Assembly (NCBI GenBank): GCA_036554945.1
Contig: DATBMH010000034.1
Location: forward strand, 1 to 64,000
Length of the DNA stretch: 64,000 nucleotides
Reading direction: 5' to 3'
Source of the DNA: JACDAN01 sp036554945
GTDB lineage: Bacteria > Actinomycetota > Thermoleophilia > Gaiellales > Gaiellaceae
This document shows, piece after piece, positions 50,863 to 61,644 of this stretch. Position 1 is the first letter of the stretch. Each line of letters begins with the position of its first letter. A program made the position numbers and the translations under genes. The notes under the pieces were generated by a model. It ran no database searches and was not told where the DNA came from. It was given only the letters and a program-made list of their open reading frames with translations.

Positions 50863-50866
<4 letters not shown>
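50435..50866 (+). CDS. Hsp20 family small heat-shock protein
   Basis: A 143-residue alpha-crystallin-type chaperone. The core from about residue 45 to 125 includes FTVIVDISGIDPEHVQVATADGSLVVSGER, FQRVVQLP and YDKGLLRIVIP with the usual GLL and the closing IPI motif of the tail. It holds unfolding proteins in a soluble state. Its stop overlaps the lon GTG, so chaperone and protease are made together. A -10-like TACGAT lies near 50415; no HspR inverted repeat is obvious. Confidence 0.92.
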
Positions 50867-53286
<2,420 letters not shown>

Positions 53287-53351
53287 TTTGCGCCGCCAGG
53301 GGCAGGGGTATCTCTGGCCAGCAAACCGAGACGAAAGGACGGCCGTCCGAC

Positions 53352-53774
53352 ATGGCCAAGGCACGAGATCGAGTTTCCGACATGAAGCCGTACGTCACCC
53401 GGGCACTCCAGGACGAAGAGGTCCGGGAGAACGTGAAGCAGGCGATCGCGACCGCGCGGGACATCTACGACGAGCTCCTCGGCGGGCGTTCGACCACCGC
53501 AGTCGCCACACGCGTGGCCACGGACAAGGAGATCCAGGAGCAGCTGCGGACGGCGATCGACGACCTCCGCAAGGCCGCGAACCGCGTCCAGGGGAAGAAG
53601 GATCACGGAGCGCGCAACGCGACGCTGCTGTTCGCCGGCATCGTCCTCGGGCTCCTCTTCAACCCCGTCACCGGGCCGCAGACCCGCGAGTGGATCCAGA
53701 ACAAGCTGCTCGGCGGCGGCGAAGAGAGCGGCGACTCCGGCTCGAGCACGAGCGGGAACGGCTCGTCCGCCTGA
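53352..53774 (+). CDS. Small membrane-associated protein of unknown function
   Basis: A 140-residue protein. Residues 1-85 are helical and charged (VRENVKQAIATARDIYDELL and IQEQLRTAIDDLRKAANRV), then a hydrophobic stretch (ATLLFAGIVLGLLFNPVTGP) and a Gly/Ser tail. The arrangement is that of the YtxH-like or actinobacterial DUF-type proteins placed after stress genes. The ATG lies about 65 bases after lon; AAAGGA is 14 bases upstream. Confidence 0.75.
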   Translation: MAKARDRVSDMKPYVTRALQDEEVRENVKQAIATARDIYDELLGGRSTTAVATRVATDKEIQEQLRTAIDDLRKAANRVQGKKDHGARNATLLFAGIVLGLLFNPVTGPQTREWIQNKLLGGGEESGDSGSSTSGNGSSA

Positions 53775-53783
53775 GCTGACCCG

Positions 53784-55253
53784 CTAGGGGGTCGGTCCGC
53801 TGAGGGCGCGCAGCGCCCGCAGGCCTGCGCGCGCCTGGGCCGCCACGCCGGCCAGCGACCCGTCCGCGCCGGACTGGCCCTCTGCGCGCATCGCACGCCT
53901 GAGCGAGCCCGGCTCGAGGCCGCTCGCGGTCGAGATGTCGCGCGACTGGAGCAGGATCGCGCCGGGCTTCGGCGCCCGGCTCGAGTCGGAGAGCGGCGGC
54001 GCCCAGCCGGACACGGCCGTGAACGGCAGGTCGGTGAGGCGCTTCCACGCCAGCAGGTACGGGTAGGGCGGGACCGCACTGCCGTCGTAGCCTCGGTAGA
54101 GCAGCGAGACGGGGTGGATCTCGAAGTGCAAATGATAGGGCGTGTGCTCGGCATCCCCGGTGTTGCCGACGAAGCCGATCACGTCGCCGGCGCGCACCTG
54201 GGCGCCGTTGATCGCGAGCGGCGAGAACGCCGAGAGGTGCGCGTAGTAGAACTCGTTGCCGTTCAGGTCCTGCAGCCAGAACCGCAGGCCGCCGACCTTG
54301 TTCCACCCGACGGAGTAGACGATCCCGTTCGCGACGGCCAGGACCGGGGCGCCCAGCGGGGCGAAGATGTCCTCGCCGTGGTGCCAGCCCGTGGTCGCCC
54401 GCGGCGCGTTGAAGCTGTCGGTGAACGACGCGGCGCCGTACACCGGGAAGACGTAGCCGCTCGCCGTCAGGCGCGGGATCACGTCGGTCGGCACGTTCCG
54501 GATCGGCGGCACCTTCGGCTTGACCGTCTTCTTGCGGGTGGTGTCGCTCACGCGCGGCTTGACCCGGCGCTGGGTCTCGTCCCCGGGCCGCGCGATCGGC
54601 CGGGGCGGGATCGCCTCGGCGGCGACGTCGGCGTAGCCAACCACGATGTCGGTCCCCGCCGGCAGTCCCGCGTGGTCGAGGTTCAGGTGGATCTGCAGCG
54701 CCGTCAGGCCGGCGTTGTAGCCGCGGGCCCGCCGTGAGCCATAGGCCGAGCCCGAGCCCTCGAGGACCGTGGCGGTCCCCCAGTCACCGAGCGGCAGCGG
54801 TGTGTTCGGCACCGGGGTCACCGGCTGGCCGGCGACGACCATCCCGCCGACGCCGGAGCCGGCCGTCGAGCCCGTGGCCGCCTTGGACGTCGCCCTGGCG
54901 GTCGCCTTCAGCGTCACCGACGCGACCGTGATCTCGCCGCCGAACAGCGACAGGCCCGAGACGGACACGTCGGCGTTGGAGACACCCCCGTCGGCGGACA
55001 CCTTTGACGCAACCGAGGTCGCCTGCGCGATCGAGCCGTCGGCCGGGTAGGCGAACGCACCGCCCACGCCGACGGCATCCGGTGGCGCCGAGACGGCGCC
55101 CGCGATCGACCCTCCGCGACCGGGGATCGAGATCTGGATCGCGAAGGCCTCGGCGCTGGCCGTGCCGCTGCCGACAGCCGAAGAGACGCCGCCGGATCCC
55201 GCAACTCCCAGGACCGCGGCAGCGCCGATCAGGATTGTCACGCGCCTGACCAC
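53784..55253 (-). CDS. Exported M23 (LytM) peptidase with a large beta-rich N-region
   Basis: A 489-residue exported protein. The signal segment (ILIGAAAVLGVAGSGGVSSA) is followed by about 180 residues rich in Gly, Ser and Ala that contain repeated small strands, a Pro/Lys linker, and an M23 domain with the ligands WHHGEDIF, then YYAHLSAF and YHLHFEIH, so the metal site is complete. It should act on peptidoglycan outside the membrane. A helical tail follows. The GTG is 6 bases after TAATGT, so leaderless. Confidence 0.88.
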   Translation of the reverse strand: MVRRVTILIGAAAVLGVAGSGGVSSAVGSGTASAEAFAIQISIPGRGGSIAGAVSAPPDAVGVGGAFAYPADGSIAQATSVASKVSADGGVSNADVSVSGLSLFGGEITVASVTLKATARATSKAATGSTAGSGVGGMVVAGQPVTPVPNTPLPLGDWGTATVLEGSGSAYGSRRARGYNAGLTALQIHLNLDHAGLPAGTDIVVGYADVAAEAIPPRPIARPGDETQRRVKPRVSDTTRKKTVKPKVPPIRNVPTDVIPRLTASGYVFPVYGAASFTDSFNAPRATTGWHHGEDIFAPLGAPVLAVANGIVYSVGWNKVGGLRFWLQDLNGNEFYYAHLSAFSPLAINGAQVRAGDVIGFVGNTGDAEHTPYHLHFEIHPVSLLYRGYDGSAVPPYPYLLAWKRLTDLPFTAVSGWAPPLSDSSRAPKPGAILLQSRDISTASGLEPGSLRRAMRAEGQSGADGSLAGVAAQARAGLRALRALSGPTP

Positions 55254-55272
55254 CCGGGGACATTATTCGCAA

Positions 55273-56022
55273 TCAGGCGGCGATCCGCTTCCTCGCGACC
55301 AAGATCGCGTCATTTCGATGGCGCCAGACCTCGGCGACCTCGTCGAAGCCGGCCTCGTAGAGCGAGGACCGGTGGAACGCCGCGTCCTGCGTCCGGCTGT
55401 CGCCTTTCCCGTGCGGTGCGAAGCGGCCGGCCCGGAGCTCGGCGGCGGCGCGGAGGCCCGGATCGGCTGCGGCGGCCTCGTGGAAGCCGTCGTGCGTCTC
55501 CTCGCCCCGCGCGAAGTTCGTCTCGCGCCAGGCCTCGGTCAGCTCGTCGCCCACCCGCGCGAGATCCGGCTCCGGCAGCGGGAAGTGGTCGGCGTTCAGG
55601 AACAGCCCGCCCGGGGCCATCAGCCCCGCCAGGCGTCGGTAGAGGCGAGCCAGGTCGTCACGCTCGAGCCAGTGCAGCGCCGTCGCGCTGACGACGAGAT
55701 CGAGCGAGCCGGCCTCGAAGCCCTCGGCCCAGGCAGACCCGGTCACGTCCGCCTCGACGAGCTCGACCTCGGACGGAAGCGTGCGGCGCGCGATCTCGAG
55801 GTGCACCGGGTCCCAGTCCACCGCGGTCACGACCGCGGCCGGAAACCGCGCCAGCACGCGCCTCGTGAGCGCGCCGTTGCCGCAGCAGAGGTCGAGCACG
55901 CGCGGCGCCTCGGCGAGCAGCGCCTCCGCGTAGTCGAGCATCAGCTCGAAGCGCCCCTCGCGGTCGACGAGGTACCGCTCCTGCTGGCGCTCCCAGCGCT
56001 CGACCCAGTCCGCCCAGGTCAT
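55273..56022 (-). CDS. SAM-dependent methyltransferase
   Basis: A 249-residue class I methyltransferase with motif I VLDLCCGNGALTRRVL near 41-56, AVDWDPVHLEIARR, ADVTGSAW, and DLVVSATALHWLERDD as in the trans-aconitate/UbiE-like group. The ATG overlaps the stop of the Fur-family gene (ATGA), implying coupled translation with a metal regulator. The substrate is unknown. Confidence 0.83.
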   Translation of the reverse strand: MTWADWVERWERQQERYLVDREGRFELMLDYAEALLAEAPRVLDLCCGNGALTRRVLARFPAAVVTAVDWDPVHLEIARRTLPSEVELVEADVTGSAWAEGFEAGSLDLVVSATALHWLERDDLARLYRRLAGLMAPGGLFLNADHFPLPEPDLARVGDELTEAWRETNFARGEETHDGFHEAAAADPGLRAAAELRAGRFAPHGKGDSRTQDAAFHRSSLYEAGFDEVAEVWRHRNDAILVARKRIAA

Positions 56023-56444
56023 GCGCAGGAGGCGCAGCGGCCGCGCAGCACGACGTCGTGCTCGTCGATCCGGAACGACGCTGCGCTCGAGACGCTCTGG
56101 ATCGCCGTCTCGAGCCGGTCGTCGCTGAACGCCTCGACCTTGCCGCAGTCGCCGCAGACGAGGTGGTGATGGTGGTCGCCGCTCGGCTCGGCGGGCTCGT
56201 ACCGGGCCCCGTCGCCGCGAAGGTCGATCCGGTGGACGAGCCCGAGCGCGGTCAGCGTGTCCAGGGCGCGGTAGACGCTGGCGATCCCGACCCCGGGGCG
56301 CCGACCGCGGACGCTCTCGTGGATCTCGGCCGCGAGCAGGCAGCAGTCCTGGTCGGCCAGGGCCTCGATGACGGCGCTTCTCGCGCCGCCGGGCTTGAGC
56401 CCCGCCTCCCGAAGCGTCCGTTCGGCGTGCGCTCTCCAAGCCAT
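56019..56444 (-). CDS. Fur-family metal-responsive repressor
   Basis: A 141-residue Fur superfamily regulator. Winged helix with GIASVYRALDTLTALGLV, then the metal-sensing dimer domain with HHHHLVCGDCGKVEAF and the final RGRCASC, giving two CXXC pairs for structural Zn. It diverges from a ZIP transporter gene over 43 bp, which favours a Zur-like role (zinc sensing) over Fur, but the assignment is by context. The ATG is 6 bases after TATCAT, so leaderless. Confidence 0.87.
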   Translation of the reverse strand: MAWRAHAERTLREAGLKPGGARSAVIEALADQDCCLLAAEIHESVRGRRPGVGIASVYRALDTLTALGLVHRIDLRGDGARYEPAEPSGDHHHHLVCGDCGKVEAFSDDRLETAIQSVSSAASFRIDEHDVVLRGRCASCA

Positions 56445-56450
56445 GCGTGG

Positions 56451-56481
56451 ATGATACCGGTTCTCATTCTCATGTTACGCT
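56451..56481. promoter_or_regulatory. Divergent leaderless promoters and candidate Fur/Zur operator
   Basis: Minus-strand TATCAT (56456-56451) lies 6 bases before the Fur-family ATG, and plus-strand TACGCT (56476-56481) lies 6 bases before the ZIP GTG. The 19 bases between the two -10 boxes contain a tandem TTCTCA repeat, read as TGAGAAT on the other strand, which is similar to half of a Fur/Zur box. Binding there would cover both -10 elements. Confidence 0.5.
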
Positions 56482-56487
56482 CGCACC

Positions 56488-57210
56488 GTGACCTGGATCG
56501 CCATCCCCCTGGCCGGGCTCACGGTGGTCTCGACCCTCGTCGGCGGCGCGCTGGCGCTCCGGCTCCACCGGGAGCTCCACACGGCGATCGCCCTCTCGGG
56601 CGGGATCGTCGTCGCCGTCGCCCTCTTCGACCTGATTCCCGAGGCGTTCGAGGCCGTCGGCGACGAGCAGCAGGTGATGGCGCTGGTCGGCGCGGGGTTC
56701 GTCCTCTTCTTCGTCGCGCACCGGTACCTCGTCCTCCACCACCGCGACGATCCCGCGGAGACGCAGACGCATGCGCGGGTCGGCGCGCTGGGCGCCGGGG
56801 CGCTCGCGTTCCACACGTTCACGGACGGCCTCGGGATCGGGCTCGCGTTCGGGCTCGACACCGGAACCGGCCTGCTCGTGCTGCTCGCGGTCGTCTCGCA
56901 CGACTTCGCGGACGGCCTCAACGCGGTCACGTTCATCCTCCGTCAGGGCGGGACGAGGCAGGTCGCGCTCCGCTGGCTCACGCTCGTGGCGGTGGCGCCG
57001 CTCTTCGGCGCGGCGATCGGGGCCGCGATCGACGTGTCCGAGAGCACGCTCGGGAACCTGCTCGCCGTCTACGCCGGCGTGTTCCTCTACATCGGCGCGT
57101 CCGACCTGCTCCCGGAGGCGCACAGCCATGACCCGTCGCTCCGCCGGATCGCGGTGACGCTGGCCGGGTTTGCAGGGATTTTCGCGATCACGCTGGTCGC
57201 GGCGCACTGA
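56488..57210 (+). CDS. ZIP family metal transporter
   Basis: A 240-residue transporter with about eight helices. Helix IV carries HTFTDGLGIGLAFG and helix V SHDFADGLNAVTFIL, the paired metal-binding motifs of ZIP proteins; IPEAFEA and LPEAHSHD give further ligands. It would import zinc or another divalent cation. It is controlled, by layout, by the divergent Fur-family regulator. GTG start, leaderless. Confidence 0.9.
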   Translation: MTWIAIPLAGLTVVSTLVGGALALRLHRELHTAIALSGGIVVAVALFDLIPEAFEAVGDEQQVMALVGAGFVLFFVAHRYLVLHHRDDPAETQTHARVGALGAGALAFHTFTDGLGIGLAFGLDTGTGLLVLLAVVSHDFADGLNAVTFILRQGGTRQVALRWLTLVAVAPLFGAAIGAAIDVSESTLGNLLAVYAGVFLYIGASDLLPEAHSHDPSLRRIAVTLAGFAGIFAITLVAAH

Positions 57211-57232
57211 CGCCGCCCTAGAATCGATCGCG

Positions 57233-58882
57233 ATGGGCTTCGACCTCGACGAGCGGACCGGTGAGGGCACCCGCGCGCTCGAGGAGGCGCGGTGGGAGGA
57301 GGCTCGCACGGCGTTCGAGTCCGTTCTGGCCCGGGAGGAGCGCCCCGACGCGCTGGATGGGCTCGGGCTCAGCCTCTGGTTCCTCGGCGAGGTGAGTGCG
57401 GGGGTCGCGGCCCGTGAGCGCGCGGTCGAGGGCTACGTTCTCGCTGGGCGCACGGATGACGCCGCCCACGTGGCTGTCTGGGCATCGCACCAGCACTTCA
57501 TCGCCGGTCGGACCTCGGCCGCCCGCGGCTGGCTGGCGCGAGCCGAGCGGATCGTCGAGGACCAGGACGTCTGCGCGGGGCAAGGCTGGGTCGCGGTCGA
57601 GCGCGCCCGCCACGCGGAGACGGTCGAGGAGTGCGCCGCGTTCGCGCACCGGGCGATGGAGATCGCGCGCGAGACGCGGGCCGACGACCTCGAGGTGTTC
57701 GCCGTCAGCGTGCTCGGGCGCGCGGAGGTGAGCGCCGGCCGCACGGACGACGGCATGAAGCTCCTCGAGGAGGCGATGGCCGCCGCCTCGGCCGGCCGCG
57801 TCCGGAACGTCCACACGCTCGCGGAGGCGTACTGCAACCTGATCGCGGCGTGCACGAGCGCCGGTGACTGGGAGCGCGCGACCGAGTGGTGCACGCTCGT
57901 CGACGACTTCGCGCGCGAGCACGAGACGGCGCCGCTCCACGGCGCGTGCCGGACGATCCACGCCGACGTCCTGCTCGCCACGGGCCGGTGGGAGGATGCG
58001 GAGCGCGCCCTCGAGAGCGCGCTCGAGGTGCACGCGCGGTTCGTCCCGCAGATGGCGGCTCCGACCGTCGCGGCCCTGGCCGAGCTGCGCGTGCGCCAGG
58101 GCCGTCTGTCCGAGGCCGAGCAGCTCCTGGTCGGGAGGGAGGAGCATCCCGAGTCGCTGCGCGCGCTCGCGCATCTACGCCTCGCCCAGGGCCGCCCGGC
58201 CGTCGCTGCTGCGCTGCTCGAGCGAGGGTTGCTCGCGGTCGAGGACGACGCGGCGCAGGCCGCGCCGCTGCTCGCGCTGCTCGCCGACGCGCGCCTCGCG
58301 GAGAGCGAGGTGTCGGCGGCGGACGAGGCCGCGCAGAGGCTCACCGAGCTCGCGGCGCGGTCGCGCATCGCGGGCGGCGAGGCTCGTGCCGAGCTCGTGG
58401 CTGCTCGTGTCGCGCACGCGGCCGGTCGTCCCCGGTCCGCCGCAGAGGCGGCCCGCCGTTCACTCGCGGGCTTCGGCCGGCTGTCGATGCCGTACGAGAT
58501 CGCCGAGGCGAGACTCGAGCTCGCGCGCGCGCTCGTCCACGACAGCCCCGACCTCGCTGTCGAGGAGGCGCGAGCCGCCTACGCGACCTTCCGTGAGCTC
58601 GGCGCCGCGCGCGCCAGGGACGAGGCCGCCGCGGTCCTGCGCGAGCTCGGCAAGCCTGCGGGCGGGCTCCCCCACACGACCGGGGAGCTCACCGCGCGGG
58701 AGCAGGAGGTGCTCCGCCTGCTCACGCTCGGGATGTCGAACGGCCAGATCGCGGAGACGCTCGTCATCAGCGAGAAGACCGCCGGGCACCACGTGAGCCG
58801 CATCCTCTCCAAGCTCGGGGTCCGCAACCGCGCCGAGGCCGCCGCCGTCGCGGTGCGAAGCGAGGCGGCACCCACGAGATAG
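57233..58882 (+). CDS. LuxR-type regulator with TPR-like sensor region
   Basis: A 549-residue protein. Most of it (about 10-470) is a helical repeat array of TPR type (EARWEEARTAFESVL, TGRWEDAERALESAL, RQGRLSEAEQLLVG), ending in a LuxR HTH domain with LTAREQEVLRLLTLGMSNGQIA and TAGHHVSRILSKLGV. It resembles MalT/LAL regulators without the N-terminal ATPase. The -10-like TAGAAT lies 8 bases before the ATG. The target genes are unknown; the downstream methyltransferase is a candidate. Confidence 0.87.
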   Translation: MGFDLDERTGEGTRALEEARWEEARTAFESVLAREERPDALDGLGLSLWFLGEVSAGVAARERAVEGYVLAGRTDDAAHVAVWASHQHFIAGRTSAARGWLARAERIVEDQDVCAGQGWVAVERARHAETVEECAAFAHRAMEIARETRADDLEVFAVSVLGRAEVSAGRTDDGMKLLEEAMAAASAGRVRNVHTLAEAYCNLIAACTSAGDWERATEWCTLVDDFAREHETAPLHGACRTIHADVLLATGRWEDAERALESALEVHARFVPQMAAPTVAALAELRVRQGRLSEAEQLLVGREEHPESLRALAHLRLAQGRPAVAAALLERGLLAVEDDAAQAAPLLALLADARLAESEVSAADEAAQRLTELAARSRIAGGEARAELVAARVAHAAGRPRSAAEAARRSLAGFGRLSMPYEIAEARLELARALVHDSPDLAVEEARAAYATFRELGAARARDEAAAVLRELGKPAGGLPHTTGELTAREQEVLRLLTLGMSNGQIAETLVISEKTAGHHVSRILSKLGVRNRAEAAAVAVRSEAAPTR

Positions 58883-58901
58883 GGAGTTCTCCCGATGTGC
58901 G

Positions 58902-58916
58902 GCGGCCTCCGGCCGC
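58902..58916 (+). terminator. Hairpin after the LuxR-type gene
   Basis: GCGGCC, loop TCC and GGCCGC form a perfect 6-bp GC stem 20 bases after the stop. There is no U run. It separates the regulator from the methyltransferase. Confidence 0.4.
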
Positions 58917-58950
58917 GCAGAGTGGCGGGAAACCTCGAAGGGAGGACACG

Positions 58951-59775
58951 ATGACGGTTCAGGTTGCCGATTCGGAGCTCAAGGCCCGCCACCGGGCGAT
59001 GTGGGGCTCCGGCGACTACCCCCTGATGGTCAAGACGTTCCTGCTGCCCGTCGGCGAGCGGCTGGTGGACGCCCTCGGGCTCGGGCCCGGGATGCGCGTG
59101 CTCGACGTCGCGGCGGGGACGGGGAACGCCTCGCTGCCGGCGGCCCGGCGCGGCGCGAAGGTCACGGCCAGCGATCTCACGCCCTCGCTGCTCGATGCCG
59201 GCCGGAGGGCCGCCGAGGCCGAGGGGCTCGAGCTCGAGTGGGTCGAGGCGGACGCCGAGAACCTGCCGTTCGAGGACGAGTCCTTCGACGTGGTCATGTC
59301 GGCGATCGGGATCATGTTCGCGCCGCATCATCAGGCCGCGGCCGACGAGCTCGTGCGCGTGTGCCGCCCGGGCGGGAAGATCGGGATCCTGAGCTGGACG
59401 CCCGAGGGCATGCTCGGTGCGCTCTTCCGCACGATGAAGCCCTTCGCCCCGCCGCTTCCGCAGGGAGCGCAGCCGCCGCCGCTGTGGGGCAGCGAGGATC
59501 ACCTGCGCGGCCTGCTCGGGGACCGGGTGGACCTCCAGTCGGTCGAGCGCGACACACTCGAGATCACCGCGTTCACGAAGCCGCAGGAGTACGGCGAGCA
59601 CTTCAAGGCCTACTACGGCCCGACGATCGCCATCCGGGCGAACGCCGAGCGGGAGGGGCGGGCGGCCGAGTTCGACGAGGCGCTCGACGCGTTCTGCGAC
59701 GAGTGGAATCGCGGCACGCCGGACCAGGCCAGGTTCGAGAAGGAGTACCTCGTGGCGGTCGCGACCCGGCGCTGA
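58951..59775 (+). CDS. UbiE-like SAM-dependent methyltransferase
   Basis: A 274-residue methyltransferase. Motif I is VLDVAAGTGNASLPAA near residue 50, followed by SDLTPSLLDAGRRAAEAEG, EADAENLPFEDESFDVVMSAIG and RVCRPGGKIGILSW, the layout of the UbiE/COQ5 and sterol methyltransferase group. No isoprenoid-quinone genes are nearby, so substrate choice is open. ATG 58951 has AAGGGAGG upstream. Confidence 0.87.
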   Translation: MTVQVADSELKARHRAMWGSGDYPLMVKTFLLPVGERLVDALGLGPGMRVLDVAAGTGNASLPAARRGAKVTASDLTPSLLDAGRRAAEAEGLELEWVEADAENLPFEDESFDVVMSAIGIMFAPHHQAAADELVRVCRPGGKIGILSWTPEGMLGALFRTMKPFAPPLPQGAQPPPLWGSEDHLRGLLGDRVDLQSVERDTLEITAFTKPQEYGEHFKAYYGPTIAIRANAEREGRAAEFDEALDAFCDEWNRGTPDQARFEKEYLVAVATRR

Positions 59776-59781
59776 CCGGCG

Positions 59782-60177
59782 CTACTGGGTCTCCAGCCGC
59801 CTCCGGGCGAACTCACGGAAACGACGGCGGGCCTCGTCGTCGGGGCCGAGCGGTCCCTCGTCTTCGTACGAGGGATCGCCCGCGATCTCCTCGGCGACGG
59901 CCCGCACCTCGAGCACGACGGCCTCGCGGTGCCCGGGATCGTCGAGCAGCGCCTCGACCCAGTTCTCGGAGCCGTCGTACGGCTCGAGGTCGTGGTCGAC
60001 GAGGAGCTCACCGAGCAGGAGCCCGACGCGGATGTACGCGAACGTCCGGAAGGCGAGGAGCCGGTGCGGTGAGGAGATGAGCTCGTCGAGCTCGGGGTCC
60101 TCTTCCTGGATACGCGCGACGATGCTGCCGATCGGCTCGTCGACCAGCGGGACCCAGAGCTCGTCGGCTCGCGCCAT
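59782..60177 (-). CDS. Hypothetical acidic protein
   Basis: A 131-residue protein without recognised motifs. It is acidic and mainly helical (SIVARIQEEDPELDELISSP, EVRAVAEEIAGDPSYEDEG) with a basic Arg-rich end. The ATG is 6 bases after TAGACT, so the leaderless signal supports it as a real gene. It ends 6 bases from the convergent methyltransferase and lies just after the TauE-like half-permeases. Confidence 0.6.
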   Translation of the reverse strand: MARADELWVPLVDEPIGSIVARIQEEDPELDELISSPHRLLAFRTFAYIRVGLLLGELLVDHDLEPYDGSENWVEALLDDPGHREAVVLEVRAVAEEIAGDPSYEDEGPLGPDDEARRRFREFARRRLETQ

Positions 60178-60186
60178 GGCCGGAGT

Positions 60187-60555
60187 CTAGGAGCGGAGGG
60201 CGCGAAGAGCTAGCTGCGCGGCGACGGCGAAGACGAGCAGCGCGAAGAGCCGGCGCAGCACGTCCTCGTCCAGCGCGGTCGCAAGCCGCGCGCCGACTTC
60301 GACCCCGAGGACCGCCACGCCGCCGAGGATCGCCGCCGTGCGCCAATCCACGTTGCCGTACCGCTGCTGGCGCCAGGCACCCGCGACGACGGTCGGCAGG
60401 ATCGCCGCGAGCGACGTGGCCTGCGCCTCGAGCTGCCCGAGCTCGAAGACGAGCACCAGCGCCGGGACGAAGAGCAGTCCGCCGCCCACGCCGAAGAAGC
60501 CGGCCATGACGCCGGCGAGCAGGCCGAGGAGGATGGCTGCGACGACCTCTTCCAT
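60187..60555 (-). CDS. TauE/SafE-type half-permease, second subunit
   Basis: A 122-residue membrane protein with about four helices and the family motif GFFGVGGGLLFVPALVLVF near the N-terminus, followed by ATSLAAILPTVVAG. Full TauE permeases have two such halves in one chain; here two half-length genes are adjacent. The ATG shares a base with the stop of the upstream half (TGATG). The two products probably form a heteromer exporting or importing an organosulfonate or sulfite (inference). Confidence 0.8.
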   Translation of the reverse strand: MEEVVAAILLGLLAGVMAGFFGVGGGLLFVPALVLVFELGQLEAQATSLAAILPTVVAGAWRQQRYGNVDWRTAAILGGVAVLGVEVGARLATALDEDVLRRLFALLVFAVAAQLALRALRS

Positions 60556-60896
60556 CAGACGAGCAGGGCCACACCGACGGCGACGAGGAAGAGCGAGAAG
60601 GCCAGCGCGAGGGCGCGTTGCGACACGCGCTGCTGGAACGCGGTCCCGAACAGCGCGCCGACCGCGGCGGGAAGGCCGACGAGCGCCGCGTAGCCGTAGT
60701 CCACCTCGCCCCGAAGCCCGTAGATGAACGTCCCGACGAGCGCGATCAGGCCGATCGCCGCCAGCGAGGTGCCCGTCGCCCGCCGAGGCTGGAACCGGCA
60801 GAGCAGCATGAGGAGCGGCACGATGAGGAGGCCGCCTCCCACGCCGAGGAGCGCGCTGAAGAACCCGGCCGCGAGGCCGATCAGGACCAACCGCAC
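60555..60896 (-). CDS. TauE/SafE-type half-permease, first subunit
   Basis: A 113-residue protein with about four helices and the motif GFFSALLGVGGGLLIVPLL, then GTSLAAIGLIALVGT. It is the partner of the following half. The GTG at 60896 is 6 bases after TACGGT, a leaderless promoter; an upstream ATG would add 30 residues that antisense the otsB start. The promoter is only 22 bp from the divergent otsB start. Confidence 0.78.
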   Translation of the reverse strand: MRLVLIGLAAGFFSALLGVGGGLLIVPLLMLLCRFQPRRATGTSLAAIGLIALVGTFIYGLRGEVDYGYAALVGLPAAVGALFGTAFQQRVSQRALALAFSLFLVAVGVALLV

Positions 60897-60902
60897 GGGC
60901 GT

Positions 60903-60912
60903 ACCGTAATGT
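60903..60912. promoter_or_regulatory. Overlapping divergent -10 boxes (TauE-like genes / otsB)
   Basis: Minus-strand TACGGT (60908-60903) is 6 bases from the GTG at 60896, and plus-strand TAATGT (60907-60912) is 6 bases from the GTG at 60919. The two hexamers share two base pairs, so RNA polymerase can open only one direction at a time. Both -35 regions would lie inside the opposite gene's coding sequence. Confidence 0.6.
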
Positions 60913-60918
60913 CGCGCC

Positions 60919-61644
60919 GTGAACGCTCCCGTCCGCCTCGTGCGATTTCGGAGCGAGCCGGAGAAGGCAGCCGTCCTGCTCGACATCGACGGGACCCTCG
61001 CGCCGATCGTCGACCGGCCCGAGGATGCGACGGTTCCGGAGGAGATGCGGGCGGAGGTCGGCCGGCTCGCCGGGCGCTACGCCCTCGTCGCGTGCGTCAG
61101 CGGCCGCCCGGCCGAGGACGCACGCCGGATCGTCGGCCTCGACGGCGTCGAGTACGTCGGCGTCCACGGGCTCGAGAGCCATCCCGGCGTGCCGGAGTAC
61201 ACGCCGCAGCTGGACCGGCTCGTCGAGGGCGCCGGCTGGCCGTGGCGGATCGAGCGCAAGGCCGGCGTGACCGCCGCGTTCCACTACCGCGAGGTAGGCG
61301 ACGCCGAGGCCGCAGCGGCGGTCGAGCGGGTCGTCGAGAGCGCCGAGGAGCTCGGCCTGGTTGCGCAGCGGGGGCGAAAGGTCGTCGAGGTCCGGCCGCC
61401 GATCGACGCCGACAAGGGAACCGCCGTCCGCGACCTGCTCGCCGACCGCGGCCTCGAGCGCGCGCTCTACGCCGGCGACGACACGACCGACCTCGACGCG
61501 TTCAGAGGCATGGACGAGGCCGGGCTCGACGTGGCGCTCAAGGTCGCCGTGGGCTCACCGGAGATGAACCCGAGGCTGCTCACCGAGGCCGACGTCGTGG
61601 TGGACGGCCCCGGTGAGCTCCTCTATCTGCTGCGGACCCTCTAG
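60919..61644 (+). CDS. otsB: Trehalose-6-phosphate phosphatase
   Basis: A 241-residue HAD-family phosphatase. Motif I is LLDIDGTLAPI with the nucleophile Asp near 22, then CVSGRPAED, the trehalose-specific YVGVHGLE, and the closing YAGDDTTDLDAF. It dephosphorylates trehalose-6-phosphate; otsA is not in the window. GTG start, leaderless; the TAG stop is shared as CTAG with the convergent MFS gene. Confidence 0.9.
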   Translation: MNAPVRLVRFRSEPEKAAVLLDIDGTLAPIVDRPEDATVPEEMRAEVGRLAGRYALVACVSGRPAEDARRIVGLDGVEYVGVHGLESHPGVPEYTPQLDRLVEGAGWPWRIERKAGVTAAFHYREVGDAEAAAAVERVVESAEELGLVAQRGRKVVEVRPPIDADKGTAVRDLLADRGLERALYAGDDTTDLDAFRGMDEAGLDVALKVAVGSPEMNPRLLTEADVVVDGPGELLYLLRTL

